Shown one piece after another: positions 54,601 through 61,558 of a stretch of DNA of 64,000 bases. The notes under the pieces are model-generated. The model ran no database searches. It saw nothing but the letters and a program-made list of their open reading frames with translations, and had not been told where the DNA came from. The DNA is from Streptomyces orinoci (GTDB lineage: Bacteria; Actinomycetota; Actinomycetes; Streptomycetales; Streptomycetaceae): positions 1 to 64,000 of the forward strand of contig NZ_PHNC01000012.1 of assembly GCF_003121295.1 (NCBI RefSeq), read 5' to 3'. Each line of letters starts with the position of its first letter. Position 1 is the first letter of the stretch. The position numbers and the translations under genes were made by a program.

Positions 54601-55437
54601 GGCGGAGTGCTCGACGAGGACCGGCGCATCACCGTCGCGGTGGAAGGTGACGCGGTGGCCATTGCGGTCGGAGAGGGCGCTGAGCAGGTGGAGGGCGGGC
54701 TGGGTGGCGGCGGTGAAGTGGCGGGTCAGGCCGCGATGGGGGTCCTCGATGCGGATGGTGCCGTCGGGGTCCCAGTGCAGGGGCCAGCGGGCGCCCTCGG
54801 CGGGCAGTACGGACTGTCCGGGCTGAGCGGGATAGGGGTAGCGCAGGGTCTGGGCGTCGTCGCCGAAGTAGTGGATGCCCCGGGTGTCGAACTCCAGGCG
54901 CTGGTCGAGAGTTGAGGACCAGCCGGGACCGTACAGCCGTCCGCCGGGGTAGCCGGAGGCGTAGGCGCGGCGCAGTAACAGGGGGAGCAGGCCGGGCAGT
55001 TCGGTGTCGGTGGCGTCGGTGATCATCTGGCCGGAGACCACGTCCACCGGGTCGCCGCCGGTGCGGCAGTGCGCATTGCCGTCGGCGGCCTGGCCGATGC
55101 CGGCGGCAGCGGGCGGGGGCGGTGCGGCGGCTTCCGGGCCCGCCGCCAGTTCCGCCGGGTCGGGCACCCGGCCCCGGCCGATGCCCGCCGCGGCCGCGGC
55201 GGCCGCCGCGAGGGCCGCTCCGGCGGCGACCGCGGCCGTACCGGTGTGCGCCTGCTTGGCGCAGGGGTCGGTGGCCGGAAAGCCGGGAAGGGCGGGCGAC
55301 TTGCCCGGGCCGCCGTCGTCGTAGCTGACCTGACCACAGGGCGCGGCATAGGCGGCGGAGGCCGGCAGCATCAGCCAGAGCGCGCAGAGCAGGCCGGATA
55401 CCGCGGCCGAGCGCCGGATCACCTCGCGGATTCTCAT
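51646..55437 (-). CDS. Secreted Rhs/YD-repeat toxin with colicin-D-like tRNase domain
   Basis: 1263 aa. Unlike the first Rhs protein it has a Sec signal peptide (LLCALWLMLPASAAYA). An Ala/Pro-rich linker with two Cys leads to the DUF6531 start (CRTGGDPVDVVSGQMITDAT), about 35 YD repeats, and the core end LRFPGQYFDPETGFHYNIHR...YASPDPLGL. The last about 112 residues resemble the colicin D nuclease: KKYDAHAHDFLNSPGNRNNA, FEESMRKHM, Y-x-G-x-x-V-x-F-x-D-P-x-T-L, and FWSGWILSDKQFSGI. Colicin D cuts the anticodon loop of tRNA-Arg. Immunity gene downstream, PrsW gene upstream, both overlapping by 4 nt. Confidence 0.9.
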   Translation of the reverse strand: MRIREVIRRSAAVSGLLCALWLMLPASAAYAAPCGQVSYDDGGPGKSPALPGFPATDPCAKQAHTGTAAVAAGAALAAAAAAAAGIGRGRVPDPAELAAGPEAAAPPPPAAAGIGQAADGNAHCRTGGDPVDVVSGQMITDATDTELPGLLPLLLRRAYASGYPGGRLYGPGWSSTLDQRLEFDTRGIHYFGDDAQTLRYPYPAQPGQSVLPAEGARWPLHWDPDGTIRIEDPHRGLTRHFTAATQPALHLLSALSDRNGHRVTFHRDGDAPVLVEHSAGYRVAIDTATTPAGPRTTGLRLLNGPDDARGTVLRRFDYDDLGRLTAVTDPTGVPFHYVYDQHHRITSWTDRNGFTYGYRYDDSGRVIHGIGPQGHLSATFEYHPLRRCTIVTDSLGGRTEYHYDRHHHITRTVDPLGNSVLTESDRYGRLLAHTDELGHTTRYTLDDHGNPTRIERPDGASLRLRYNELHLLTEVTGPDGASWHYTYDPQGNLRTETDPTGARTTHTYDAFGRPTAITDALGHVQHIHTNPAGLPLAITDPLGHTTHALRDAFGRVTELRDPLGHRTILEWTPSGQLACRTHPDGAVERWHYDAEGNQTVHESAEGAFTATTYGPFGTPTTRTAPDGARYTFAHDTELRLRQVTNPQGLTWTYHYDAAGRPHSETDFDGRTLTYTHDPAGRLTSRTNALGQTITYQYDQLGRLTTKDSDGVLTTYTHDTYGNLHQAAGPDAALTRHHDSLGRLTSETINGRTITHTYDPLGRRTSRTTPTGALSTWAYDPAGRPTSLTTSSHTFTLEHDPLGRETARHFGQGLTLTQTWDLTGRLSTGTLTDPTRTLHHRSHTYRRDGYLTTLTDSATGTRAFDLDRAGRLTAVHAANWTERYAYDPAGNQTEADWPSHHPGSEARGPRAYTGARISHAGSVRYEHDAQGRVILRQRTRPSRKPDTWHYTWDAEDRLTSVTTPDGTRWHYHYDPLGRRTTKQRLSADGELTERTDFTWDGFTLAEQTTTPTTGPGNPVTLTWDHDGLRPIAQTERIALSQHEVDQRFFAIVTDLVGTPTHLIDESGTTAWHSRATLWGTTAWSTDSTAYTPLRFPGQYFDPETGFHYNIHRHYDPETGRYASPDPLGLVPDPSPFAYVHNPHTWMDPLGLASCAKQGWEQKADFSSTRTMSKKYDAHAHDFLNSPGNRNNAALKAFEESMRKHMTARDTKIYRYNYHGQGQAVGFIDPQTLRMVMLHSDGRFWSGWILSDKQFSGIVDKGFLA

Positions 55438-56903
55438 GACGCCACCTGAAGGGGACGGCCGGCCGCAACGGCCGGACCGGGCTGGTGTTTGAGGGCGAGG
55501 ACGCGTTGGCGCAGGGCCTGTTCATCGGGGGCGTACGGGTCGTACTCGTCCCGGCTGCGGTGCCAGCGGGCCATGCCCAGCCGCAGCTGGGCGGCGTACA
55601 GCCGGCCCAACCGCCGGTAGGCGTCCGGGCCTTGGTGGCGCAGGGCGTGCAGCCGGAGGTAGAAGCGGCGGGCCGGGCGCAGCAGTACGGGCACCTCGGC
55701 GGCGGTCACCGCACCCTGGCCGGTGGCGGCCTCGGCGCGCAGTTCCACCGCCAGTGCTTCCGCCTGGTCGCGCAACCCGCGCCGGAGCAGCAGCAGATAG
55801 AGCAGCACCAGCGGGCCTTGGAGGACCAGGAAGCTGAGCGGGGTGAGCACCAGCAGGTCCATGGTGGGGCCGGGTTGGGAGAACCAGTCCTCCTTGACCC
55901 GGCTGTAGTAGCTGATGAATACATCGTTGGCGAAGTGCGCGGCCATGGCGATGCCGAAACCGCAGGCGATGGCGGTGCGTTGGGAGCGCCGGTCGGGCAG
56001 CTGGCGGGCGACGCCGAAGCCGGCGCCTATCAGGGCGGTGAACGCCATATGGGCGGTCAGCAGCCCCAGTGACTGGCGCAGGAAGTACTGGGTGGAGGCG
56101 TCGGCGGCATGGTGTGCCGCCATGTACTGGGCGCTCTCGGTGAGGTTGAAGCCCAGGCCGGCGGCGGCGCCCAGGACGATCCCGGAGACGATGTTGTCGA
56201 TATGCCTGCGCAGCAGCAGGAAGACGATGGCCACTCCGGCGCCCTTGCCCAGTTCCTCGAAGAGACCGGCGTGCAGCAGGCCGCCGGCGGTCACCCGTAG
56301 GCGGACCCGGGCCAGGTCGAGCGGCATCAGATGATCCGGGCCCGGCGCAAGGTAGTTGTAGGAGTAGTCAAGCCACCACTGGTTCATCGAGCCGCCGAAG
56401 CCGGTGCCCATCACCGCGCCCCAGCCCGCCGTGGCCAGCAGCAGCCGTACCGGGAGGCGGGAGTAGCGCTGCATCCGGTGGACCAGCCAGAGGGCGTAGG
56501 CGGTGCTGGGGAGGCAGAGCAGGATATAGGTCAGATTGTGGCTGTAGGTGTCCAGCGTCCAGATGGGATAGGGGAAGAGGAGCACCACCGCGGCGGCCGC
56601 CTGCCAGTGGGGGAGGTAACGCCCGCCCCGGCGGCCGGTGAGATAGAGGGCGAGGGCGGCCGGGAGGCTGAGCACGTAGCACCAGAAGGACACCTTGTAC
56701 CAGCCGAAGGAGGGATAGGGCAATCCCTTGGGGGGCGGGTTGAGCCAGCCCACCGGGGAGTGGAAGTCCTCGTACGGCAGGTGCGGGCGCAGCAGGTCGA
56801 TGACCACCTCCAGGCCGTAGAGGGCGGAGAGCACCACCGCGATCAGCAGCACTCCGCGCATCCGGGGGTCGGAGGCCGGGGGCTGCGGGGGGAGTTGGCT
56901 CAT
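55434..56903 (-). CDS. PrsW-like intramembrane metalloprotease
   Basis: 489 aa with about nine membrane helices. The PrsW signatures are present: Glu-Glu-x-x-Lys in LFEELGKGAGV (216-220), the Glu of GLGFNLTESAQYM (256), His in LTAHMAFTALIGAGFG (285) and a later His in AMAAHFANDVF. PrsW cleaves anti-sigma factors in Bacillus; here it is in a toxin operon, so processing of the Rhs protein or of a signalling protein at the membrane is possible. The C-terminal about 120 residues are soluble and Arg-rich. ATGA overlaps on both sides. Confidence 0.88.
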   Translation of the reverse strand: MSQLPPQPPASDPRMRGVLLIAVVLSALYGLEVVIDLLRPHLPYEDFHSPVGWLNPPPKGLPYPSFGWYKVSFWCYVLSLPAALALYLTGRRGGRYLPHWQAAAAVVLLFPYPIWTLDTYSHNLTYILLCLPSTAYALWLVHRMQRYSRLPVRLLLATAGWGAVMGTGFGGSMNQWWLDYSYNYLAPGPDHLMPLDLARVRLRVTAGGLLHAGLFEELGKGAGVAIVFLLLRRHIDNIVSGIVLGAAAGLGFNLTESAQYMAAHHAADASTQYFLRQSLGLLTAHMAFTALIGAGFGVARQLPDRRSQRTAIACGFGIAMAAHFANDVFISYYSRVKEDWFSQPGPTMDLLVLTPLSFLVLQGPLVLLYLLLLRRGLRDQAEALAVELRAEAATGQGAVTAAEVPVLLRPARRFYLRLHALRHQGPDAYRRLGRLYAAQLRLGMARWHRSRDEYDPYAPDEQALRQRVLALKHQPGPAVAAGRPLQVAS

Positions 56904-57271
56904 GACGATCCTCCGGGCAGGCCCGGAAGGCCGGTTGGAAGGCGGGGTGGCGAGCCGGTTGGCAGGCCGGGGGGAAGGCCGGTCGGGAGATCCGTGGGCA
57001 AGTCCGTGGGCAGGCCGGTCGGCAAGCCGGAGGGGAGGCCGGGGAGACCCGTGGGCAGGCCCGACGGCAGGCCGGGAACGCTGGGCAGCTTGGGGTCCGG
57101 CTGCGGCCCGAAGTTGACCACCGCCGCGCCCACCGCCAGCACGGCGGCCGCTGCCGCGCAGCCGAGCATCAGCCGGTAGTGCGGCGCCCGTTGGTAGCCC
57201 GGCGGTTCCGGTGGCGTGGGGAGCGTGGGGTAGTCATGGCGCGCCACCGGGGGGTGCGTGGGGTCAGTCAT
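56900..57271 (-). CDS. Single-helix membrane protein with Gly-Leu-Pro repeats
   Basis: 123 aa from ATG 57271. A short cytoplasmic Pro-rich part is followed by one membrane helix (LMLGCAAAAAVLAVGAAVVN). The exported tail is built from a three- to four-residue repeat, GLPTGLPGLPSGLPTGLPTD and on, more than ten units. There is no catalytic motif. It overlaps the gene before it by 8 nt and PrsW by 4 nt. It may be a spacer or a PrsW substrate; that is a guess from operon position. Confidence 0.75.
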   Translation of the reverse strand: MTDPTHPPVARHDYPTLPTPPEPPGYQRAPHYRLMLGCAAAAAVLAVGAAVVNFGPQPDPKLPSVPGLPSGLPTGLPGLPSGLPTGLPTDLPTDLPTGLPPGLPTGSPPRLPTGLPGLPGGSS

Positions 57272-59177
57272 GGCGCGCCGCCGGGGGAAGGACGCCGAGG
57301 ACCGGCTGGTCCGGCCGGTGGGAGCCGGGGAAGCCCACGGCGAGATAGTCGCCCGCCCGTACGGCGAGGAGACCATCGGCGGCACCGGCCGAGGCGAAGA
57401 ACTTGGCCTGATCGGCGGTGAGCGCAGGGCCCTTGACCGCCTGGCGGGGGCCGGTGATGGTGTACCGGAAGCGCTGGTCGGCACTGCCCGCCAGGACCTC
57501 CACGCCCGATGCGCCCGATGCGCCTGATGTGCCCGATGCGCCCGAGGGGGTGGGCGCCAGTAGGGTCACCGAGGAGGCCTCCGGCAGGGAGCTGCTCCAG
57601 CGCTGATGGCCGGTGTTGAGGTCGATGGCCACCACGCCGTCGTTGTGGTCGGCGTCCGTGGAGTCGCGGCCCTTGGGGAGGTAGAGGGTGTCGCCGCCCA
57701 TCAGCACATTGACCGGGGCGTAGGCGCCGCCGTAGAGAGAGGCGACACTGCCGGTGGCGACCCCGGTGGTGTCCAGGCGGCGTAGTTCGCCGGTGGCGGC
57801 GGAGACGGTGAAGAGCCGGCCCCCGGGGTCGGGTGGCCCGCAACCCACCAGGAGGTGGGTGGCGTTGGCGGTCATCATGCCGGAGATGGTTTTGGTGTTG
57901 ATGGGGCCCTGGCAGTCGCTCAGCGAGCCCAGCGAGTGGGCGGCGGGTGCGTCGATGTCGCCCGGGAAGGAGAAGAGTGTGGTCTGGGAGCCGCAGTTGG
58001 CGAGGGCGTAGACCTTGTTGAGCACGGCCTGCGCATGGCCGCTGAGTTGGCAGCCGCCGGGCAGGGCCGTCCCGTCGGCGTCGGCCGACCACCGCACCCG
58101 GCCGGTCCGCGCGTCGGCGACAAGCAGGCCGCCGCTGCCGTGCTCCCGGGCCTTGGGCCCGGCGAAGGCGGCCGTCACCACGCCGTCGCCGATGGACAGC
58201 GAGGCGCCGCCGGTGAGGTCCGGGAAGCCGGTCGAGCCGCTGCCCACCAGGCTCACCGGCTGGGCCCAGCCGGGTTTTCCGGAGGCCAGGGAGATGGTCT
58301 GGAGGTGGTCGCACTTCTCGATGCCGGGATTGCTGACGAAGCTTCCATAGCTGAACGCACCCACACCGGTCGGGGCGTTGTGGCTCATATTGCACAGGAT
58401 GCCGTTGTCCGGTGGTCTCCAGGACCAGAGTTGGCGTCCGGTGGCGGCGTTGTAGGCGGTCAGGCCGGAGTTGGTGCCCAGTACCACGGAGGAGGGGGTG
58501 CTCCACAGGCCCACATAGCTGCCGGTATCCGCCTTGGTGAGTGACCAGGTGAATCCTCCCGTCCGGTGGTTGGGGGCGCCGCCGGGGCGGGTGGCGCCGG
58601 ACGGTGCGGAGCCGTCGGAGGAGCCAGCGGAGTCGGTGCTCCAGTAGGTAAGGCCGAGGGCGAGGCCCAGGATCGCGGCCAGCACCCCGGCGAGCAGAGC
58701 GGTGGGCCCGCGCCACCCCCGTATACGGCTGCCCGGCGGGGGAGTCGGGGGATAGGGGGGAGGGGGCGGGGCCGCCGGTTGGCCCAGGCGCTGGAGCAGT
58801 TGTGGGGCGGTGGGACGGGCGGCGGGATGCGGGGCAAGGCAGTCGAGGACCAGGGCGCGCAGGGCCGGGTCGGGGATCTCCGGCGGGTGAGGGGCGGTGT
58901 GGGGCAGGCCGGTTGCCGCGAAGTGCAGAACGGTGCCCAGGGCGTGGATGTCGTCGGCGGGGGCGATGCCGGTGACCAGGACTGTGGGAGGGGCGAGTTG
59001 GGGGCCGGCCGGGGTCATCAGGATCCGGGACGGTATGCAGCCGCCATGGGCGCTCCCGGTGGCGTGCAGCGGGGCCAGCGCGGTGACCAGCCGTACCGCC
59101 AACTGCCGCAGGGCGTCGGGCGGTAGTGGGCCATGGCGGGCGATCAGCTGGTCCAGCGCCTCGTCGCCTGGTGACAT
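57264..59177 (-). CDS. Truncated Ser/Thr pseudokinase with external PQQ-type propeller
   Basis: 637 aa. Residues 1-135 match only the C-lobe of a bacterial Ser/Thr kinase: PLPPDALRQLAVRLVTALAP, then HGGCIPSRIL where active kinases have HRDLKPxN, and DIHALGTVLHFAATG, CLAPHPAARPTAPQLLQRL. The nucleotide-binding lobe, catalytic Asp and DFG are absent. A Pro-rich linker and one membrane helix (158-178) lead to an about 440-residue extracellular PQQ/WD-like propeller (GLTAYNAATGRQLWSWRPP, VVAIDLNTGHQRWSSSLPE). It is probably a sensor or adaptor. First gene of the five-gene toxin operon, with AGAAGGG upstream and a good promoter. Confidence 0.85.
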   Translation of the reverse strand: MSPGDEALDQLIARHGPLPPDALRQLAVRLVTALAPLHATGSAHGGCIPSRILMTPAGPQLAPPTVLVTGIAPADDIHALGTVLHFAATGLPHTAPHPPEIPDPALRALVLDCLAPHPAARPTAPQLLQRLGQPAAPPPPPYPPTPPPGSRIRGWRGPTALLAGVLAAILGLALGLTYWSTDSAGSSDGSAPSGATRPGGAPNHRTGGFTWSLTKADTGSYVGLWSTPSSVVLGTNSGLTAYNAATGRQLWSWRPPDNGILCNMSHNAPTGVGAFSYGSFVSNPGIEKCDHLQTISLASGKPGWAQPVSLVGSGSTGFPDLTGGASLSIGDGVVTAAFAGPKAREHGSGGLLVADARTGRVRWSADADGTALPGGCQLSGHAQAVLNKVYALANCGSQTTLFSFPGDIDAPAAHSLGSLSDCQGPINTKTISGMMTANATHLLVGCGPPDPGGRLFTVSAATGELRRLDTTGVATGSVASLYGGAYAPVNVLMGGDTLYLPKGRDSTDADHNDGVVAIDLNTGHQRWSSSLPEASSVTLLAPTPSGASGTSGASGASGVEVLAGSADQRFRYTITGPRQAVKGPALTADQAKFFASAGAADGLLAVRAGDYLAVGFPGSHRPDQPVLGVLPPAARHD

Positions 59178-59228
59178 CGTTAACCCTTCTCACAACAGTG
59201 CCGAACTGCCCCCGGGGTAGCCGTCGTT

Positions 59229-59258
59229 ACTATAGAAAAACGAAGTGCCGACTATCAA
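59229..59258 (-). promoter_or_regulatory. Housekeeping-type promoter of the toxin operon
   Basis: On the minus strand TTGATA (59258-59253), 18 bp, TATAGT (59234-59229), giving a start near 59222 and a leader of about 45 nt before the pseudokinase ATG. It is the clearest vegetative promoter in the island. Confidence 0.75.
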
Positions 59259-59278
59259 TGGCTGACGGGGACCGGCGG

Positions 59279-59292
59279 TCCGGACGTCCGGA
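59279..59292. promoter_or_regulatory. 14-bp palindrome upstream of the toxin-operon promoter
   Basis: TCCGGACGTCCGGA is a perfect palindrome 21 bp upstream of the -35 box. It is a likely binding site for an activator or repressor in the divergent gap to the oxidase gene. The rest of the 381-bp gap (59178-59558) shows no gene. Confidence 0.55.
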
Positions 59293-59558
59293 ACTCGACG
59301 TTTGAGCTCACGGACGAGCGGCCGGGCCGGGCTCCAGGTTGACGCTCCCGCTCGCCGGATCACACCCGGAACGCTCGGGGAGGGGCCAAGCGGAATCGCT
59401 TCTTCGGACCGGGGTGCGAGGGCCGCGGCGGTGCCGGCGGCACTGATGAACGAGCGGGAAAAGTAAGGGCGAAATCCCTTGCAAGGTAAGCCAGTTGGGA
59501 TTTTGCCGTTGTCTCCGATCGTGCTGACAATTCCCCCTCGCCCTCGTAGTTTCGCTGC

Positions 59559-61344
59559 GTGACTTTTTCTTCGCGCCCCATCGGGCGCCGTGGACTCATG
59601 GGGGCGGCCGCCGCGCTCGGCGCCGGGGCGCTGACCGGGGGGGACGGCCGCTCCGGCCATCGCCCGGCCCCGGCCCGCCGCCTCCCCGGATGACCTCAGC
59701 CATGACCTGGCCCGCAAAATGCTGCTGGTGGGCGAGAACGGCGAGGACCTCAAGCTCCGCTATCTGGAGATCCTGATCGACCACGGACTGCCCAAGGCCG
59801 CGAAGACAGCAAAGCCCAAGCACATTCTGGTGGTTGGCGCCGGTATCGCCGGAATGGCCGCCGCGCTGCTGCTGAAGGAGGCCGGGCACCGGGTCACCGT
59901 TCTGGAGGCCAACGGCAACCGGGCGGGCGGCCGTATCAAGACCTTCAAGGGGGTGTTCGCCGATAAGTCGCTGCACGCCGAGGCGGGCGCCATGCGGCTG
60001 CCCGACTTCCACCCCATGGTGCTGGCGCTGGCCGACAAACTGAAGCTGAAGCGGCGCCTGTTCTACTACGCGGATGTGGCGCCCGGCGCCCGGCCCAGCG
60101 GCCAGGTGCCGCCGGTCGTCTACAAGTCGTTCAACGGGCAGACCTGGACCAATGGCCAGGCGACCGCGTTCCGCCCGCCGGAGGGAACGGCGCGCACCTT
60201 TATCCATGTCAATGGCAGCCGGGTGACACGCGGTGCGTACGCCGCCTCGCCGGCCGCCGTCAACCGGTCCTTCGGCAGCCCGGTCACCAGCACCATGGCC
60301 GCCGCGCTGGACAAGGCGCTGGCCCCGGTGACGGTCGCCCCGGACGGCCCCATCCAGCAGCAGATCGACGCCTGGGCCAAGGTCATCCAGGAGTATGACG
60401 ACTACTCCACCCACCGCTACCTGGTGGAACGGGCCGGGTGGAGCCTGGCGGACATCCAGGCCGCGGGCACCCTGGAGAACATCACCTCACGGCTGCACTA
60501 CTCACTGATCCCGACCCTGATGGACCGGTCCATCATCACGCCCACCACCAGGTTCTGGGAGCTGGAGGGCGGCACCGCGGTGCTGACCGACGCCCTGGCG
60601 GCCCGGCTCAAGGGCGATATCCGCTTCAACCGGCGGATGACCCGGATCACGCAGACCGCCGGCGGGGTGCGTATCGAGACCACCGCCGAGTCGGGGAACG
60701 AGGAGTCCTGTGACGGGGCCCCGCAAAAGCCGCGGGAGACCTTCGAGGGCGACTACGCCATTGTCACCGCGCCGTTCTCCGCGGTGCGTTTCTGTGACTT
60801 CGAGCCGGCCCTTTCCTACCCCAAGCGCCGGGCCATCGCCGAACTCCACTACGACTCGGCCACCAAGGTGCTGCTGGAGTTCAAGAACCGCTTCTGGGAA
60901 AGCGGTTCACAGGGGTTCACCGGGGGCGGCTGCGTCACGGACACCCCCAATCGCTTTGTCTATTTCCCCTCGGTGGTGGAAGGCTCACACGGCGGGGTCG
61001 TCCTGGCCTCGTACACCTGGTCCGACGAGGCCATGCGCTGGGATTCCCTGACCGACGGCGAACGCTATGCCTTCGCCCTGGACAACCTTGCCCGGATGTT
61101 CGGGCCCCGGGTCCGCGAGGAGTTCACCGGCGTGGGCGCCACCCAGTCCTGGGCCAGGGCCCGTTACGCGCTGGGCGAGGCGGCCATCTTCACCCCCGGC
61201 CAGCTGCATGAACTCCACCCGGCCACCCGCACCGTGGAGGGGCGCATTCATTTCGCCGGCGAGCACACCAGCCCCAAACCGGCCTGGATCGAGGGGGCGT
61301 TGGAAAGCGCGGTACGGGCCGGACTGGAAGTCCATCAGCGCTGA
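59559..61344 (+). CDS. Tat-type L-amino-acid oxidase family flavoenzyme, frame broken at a G7 run
   Basis: FAD-dependent amine oxidase. The main frame (59719-61344 and its upstream continuation) has the dinucleotide motif [53 protein letters not shown], and the FAD-contacting C-terminus [20 protein letters not shown]. In another frame, GTG 59559 opens a twin-arginine signal peptide [20 protein letters not shown]. It meets seven G (59637-59643); with six G it would run on as [20 protein letters not shown] into the enzyme. So one extra G separates export signal and enzyme: sequence error, recent mutation or phase-variable tract. Without the shift, translation could still begin at 59719 and give a cytoplasmic form. 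Confidence 0.85.
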
Positions 61345-61398
61345 AGCGGTGGTAGGAGCCGGTGGCGGAAGCCGATGGCGGAAGCCGGTCAAAGGGAA

Positions 61399-61442
61399 TG
61401 CCCGCACCTCGGAACCATGAAAACGGTTGCGGGGTGCGGGCA
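61399..61442. terminator. Hairpin between oxidase and right tRNA-Lys
   Basis: TGCCCGCACC (61399-61408) pairs with GGTGCGGGCA (61433-61442). An inner GGAACC/GGTTGC pairing extends the structure around ATGAAAAC. It lies between convergent genes. Confidence 0.75.
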
Positions 61443-61449
61443 ATCATTG

Positions 61450-61523
61450 TGCGCCACCAGGGACTCGAACCCCGGACCTGCTGATTAAGAGTCAGCCGCT
61501 CTAACCAACTGAGCTAGCGGCGC
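61450..61523 (-). tRNA. tRNA-Lys (CTT), right copy
   Basis: 74 nt, identical base for base to the tRNA at 29724-29797, same strand, anticodon CTT. CCA is not encoded. The 15 bp on its 5' side (GGCAGGAATATTACC on the plus strand) are also identical; beyond that the two copies diverge. Confidence 0.97.
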
Positions 61524-61530
61524 GGCAGGA

Positions 61531-61558
61531 ATATTACCCGTTACGCCGTTCGAAGCAA
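61531..61558 (-). promoter_or_regulatory. Promoter of the right tRNA-Lys
   Basis: On the minus strand TTGCTT (61558-61553), 16 bp, TAATAT (61536-61531), the same geometry as the left copy with one -35 difference. It overlaps the 3' end of the glycosyltransferase gene. Confidence 0.75.
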
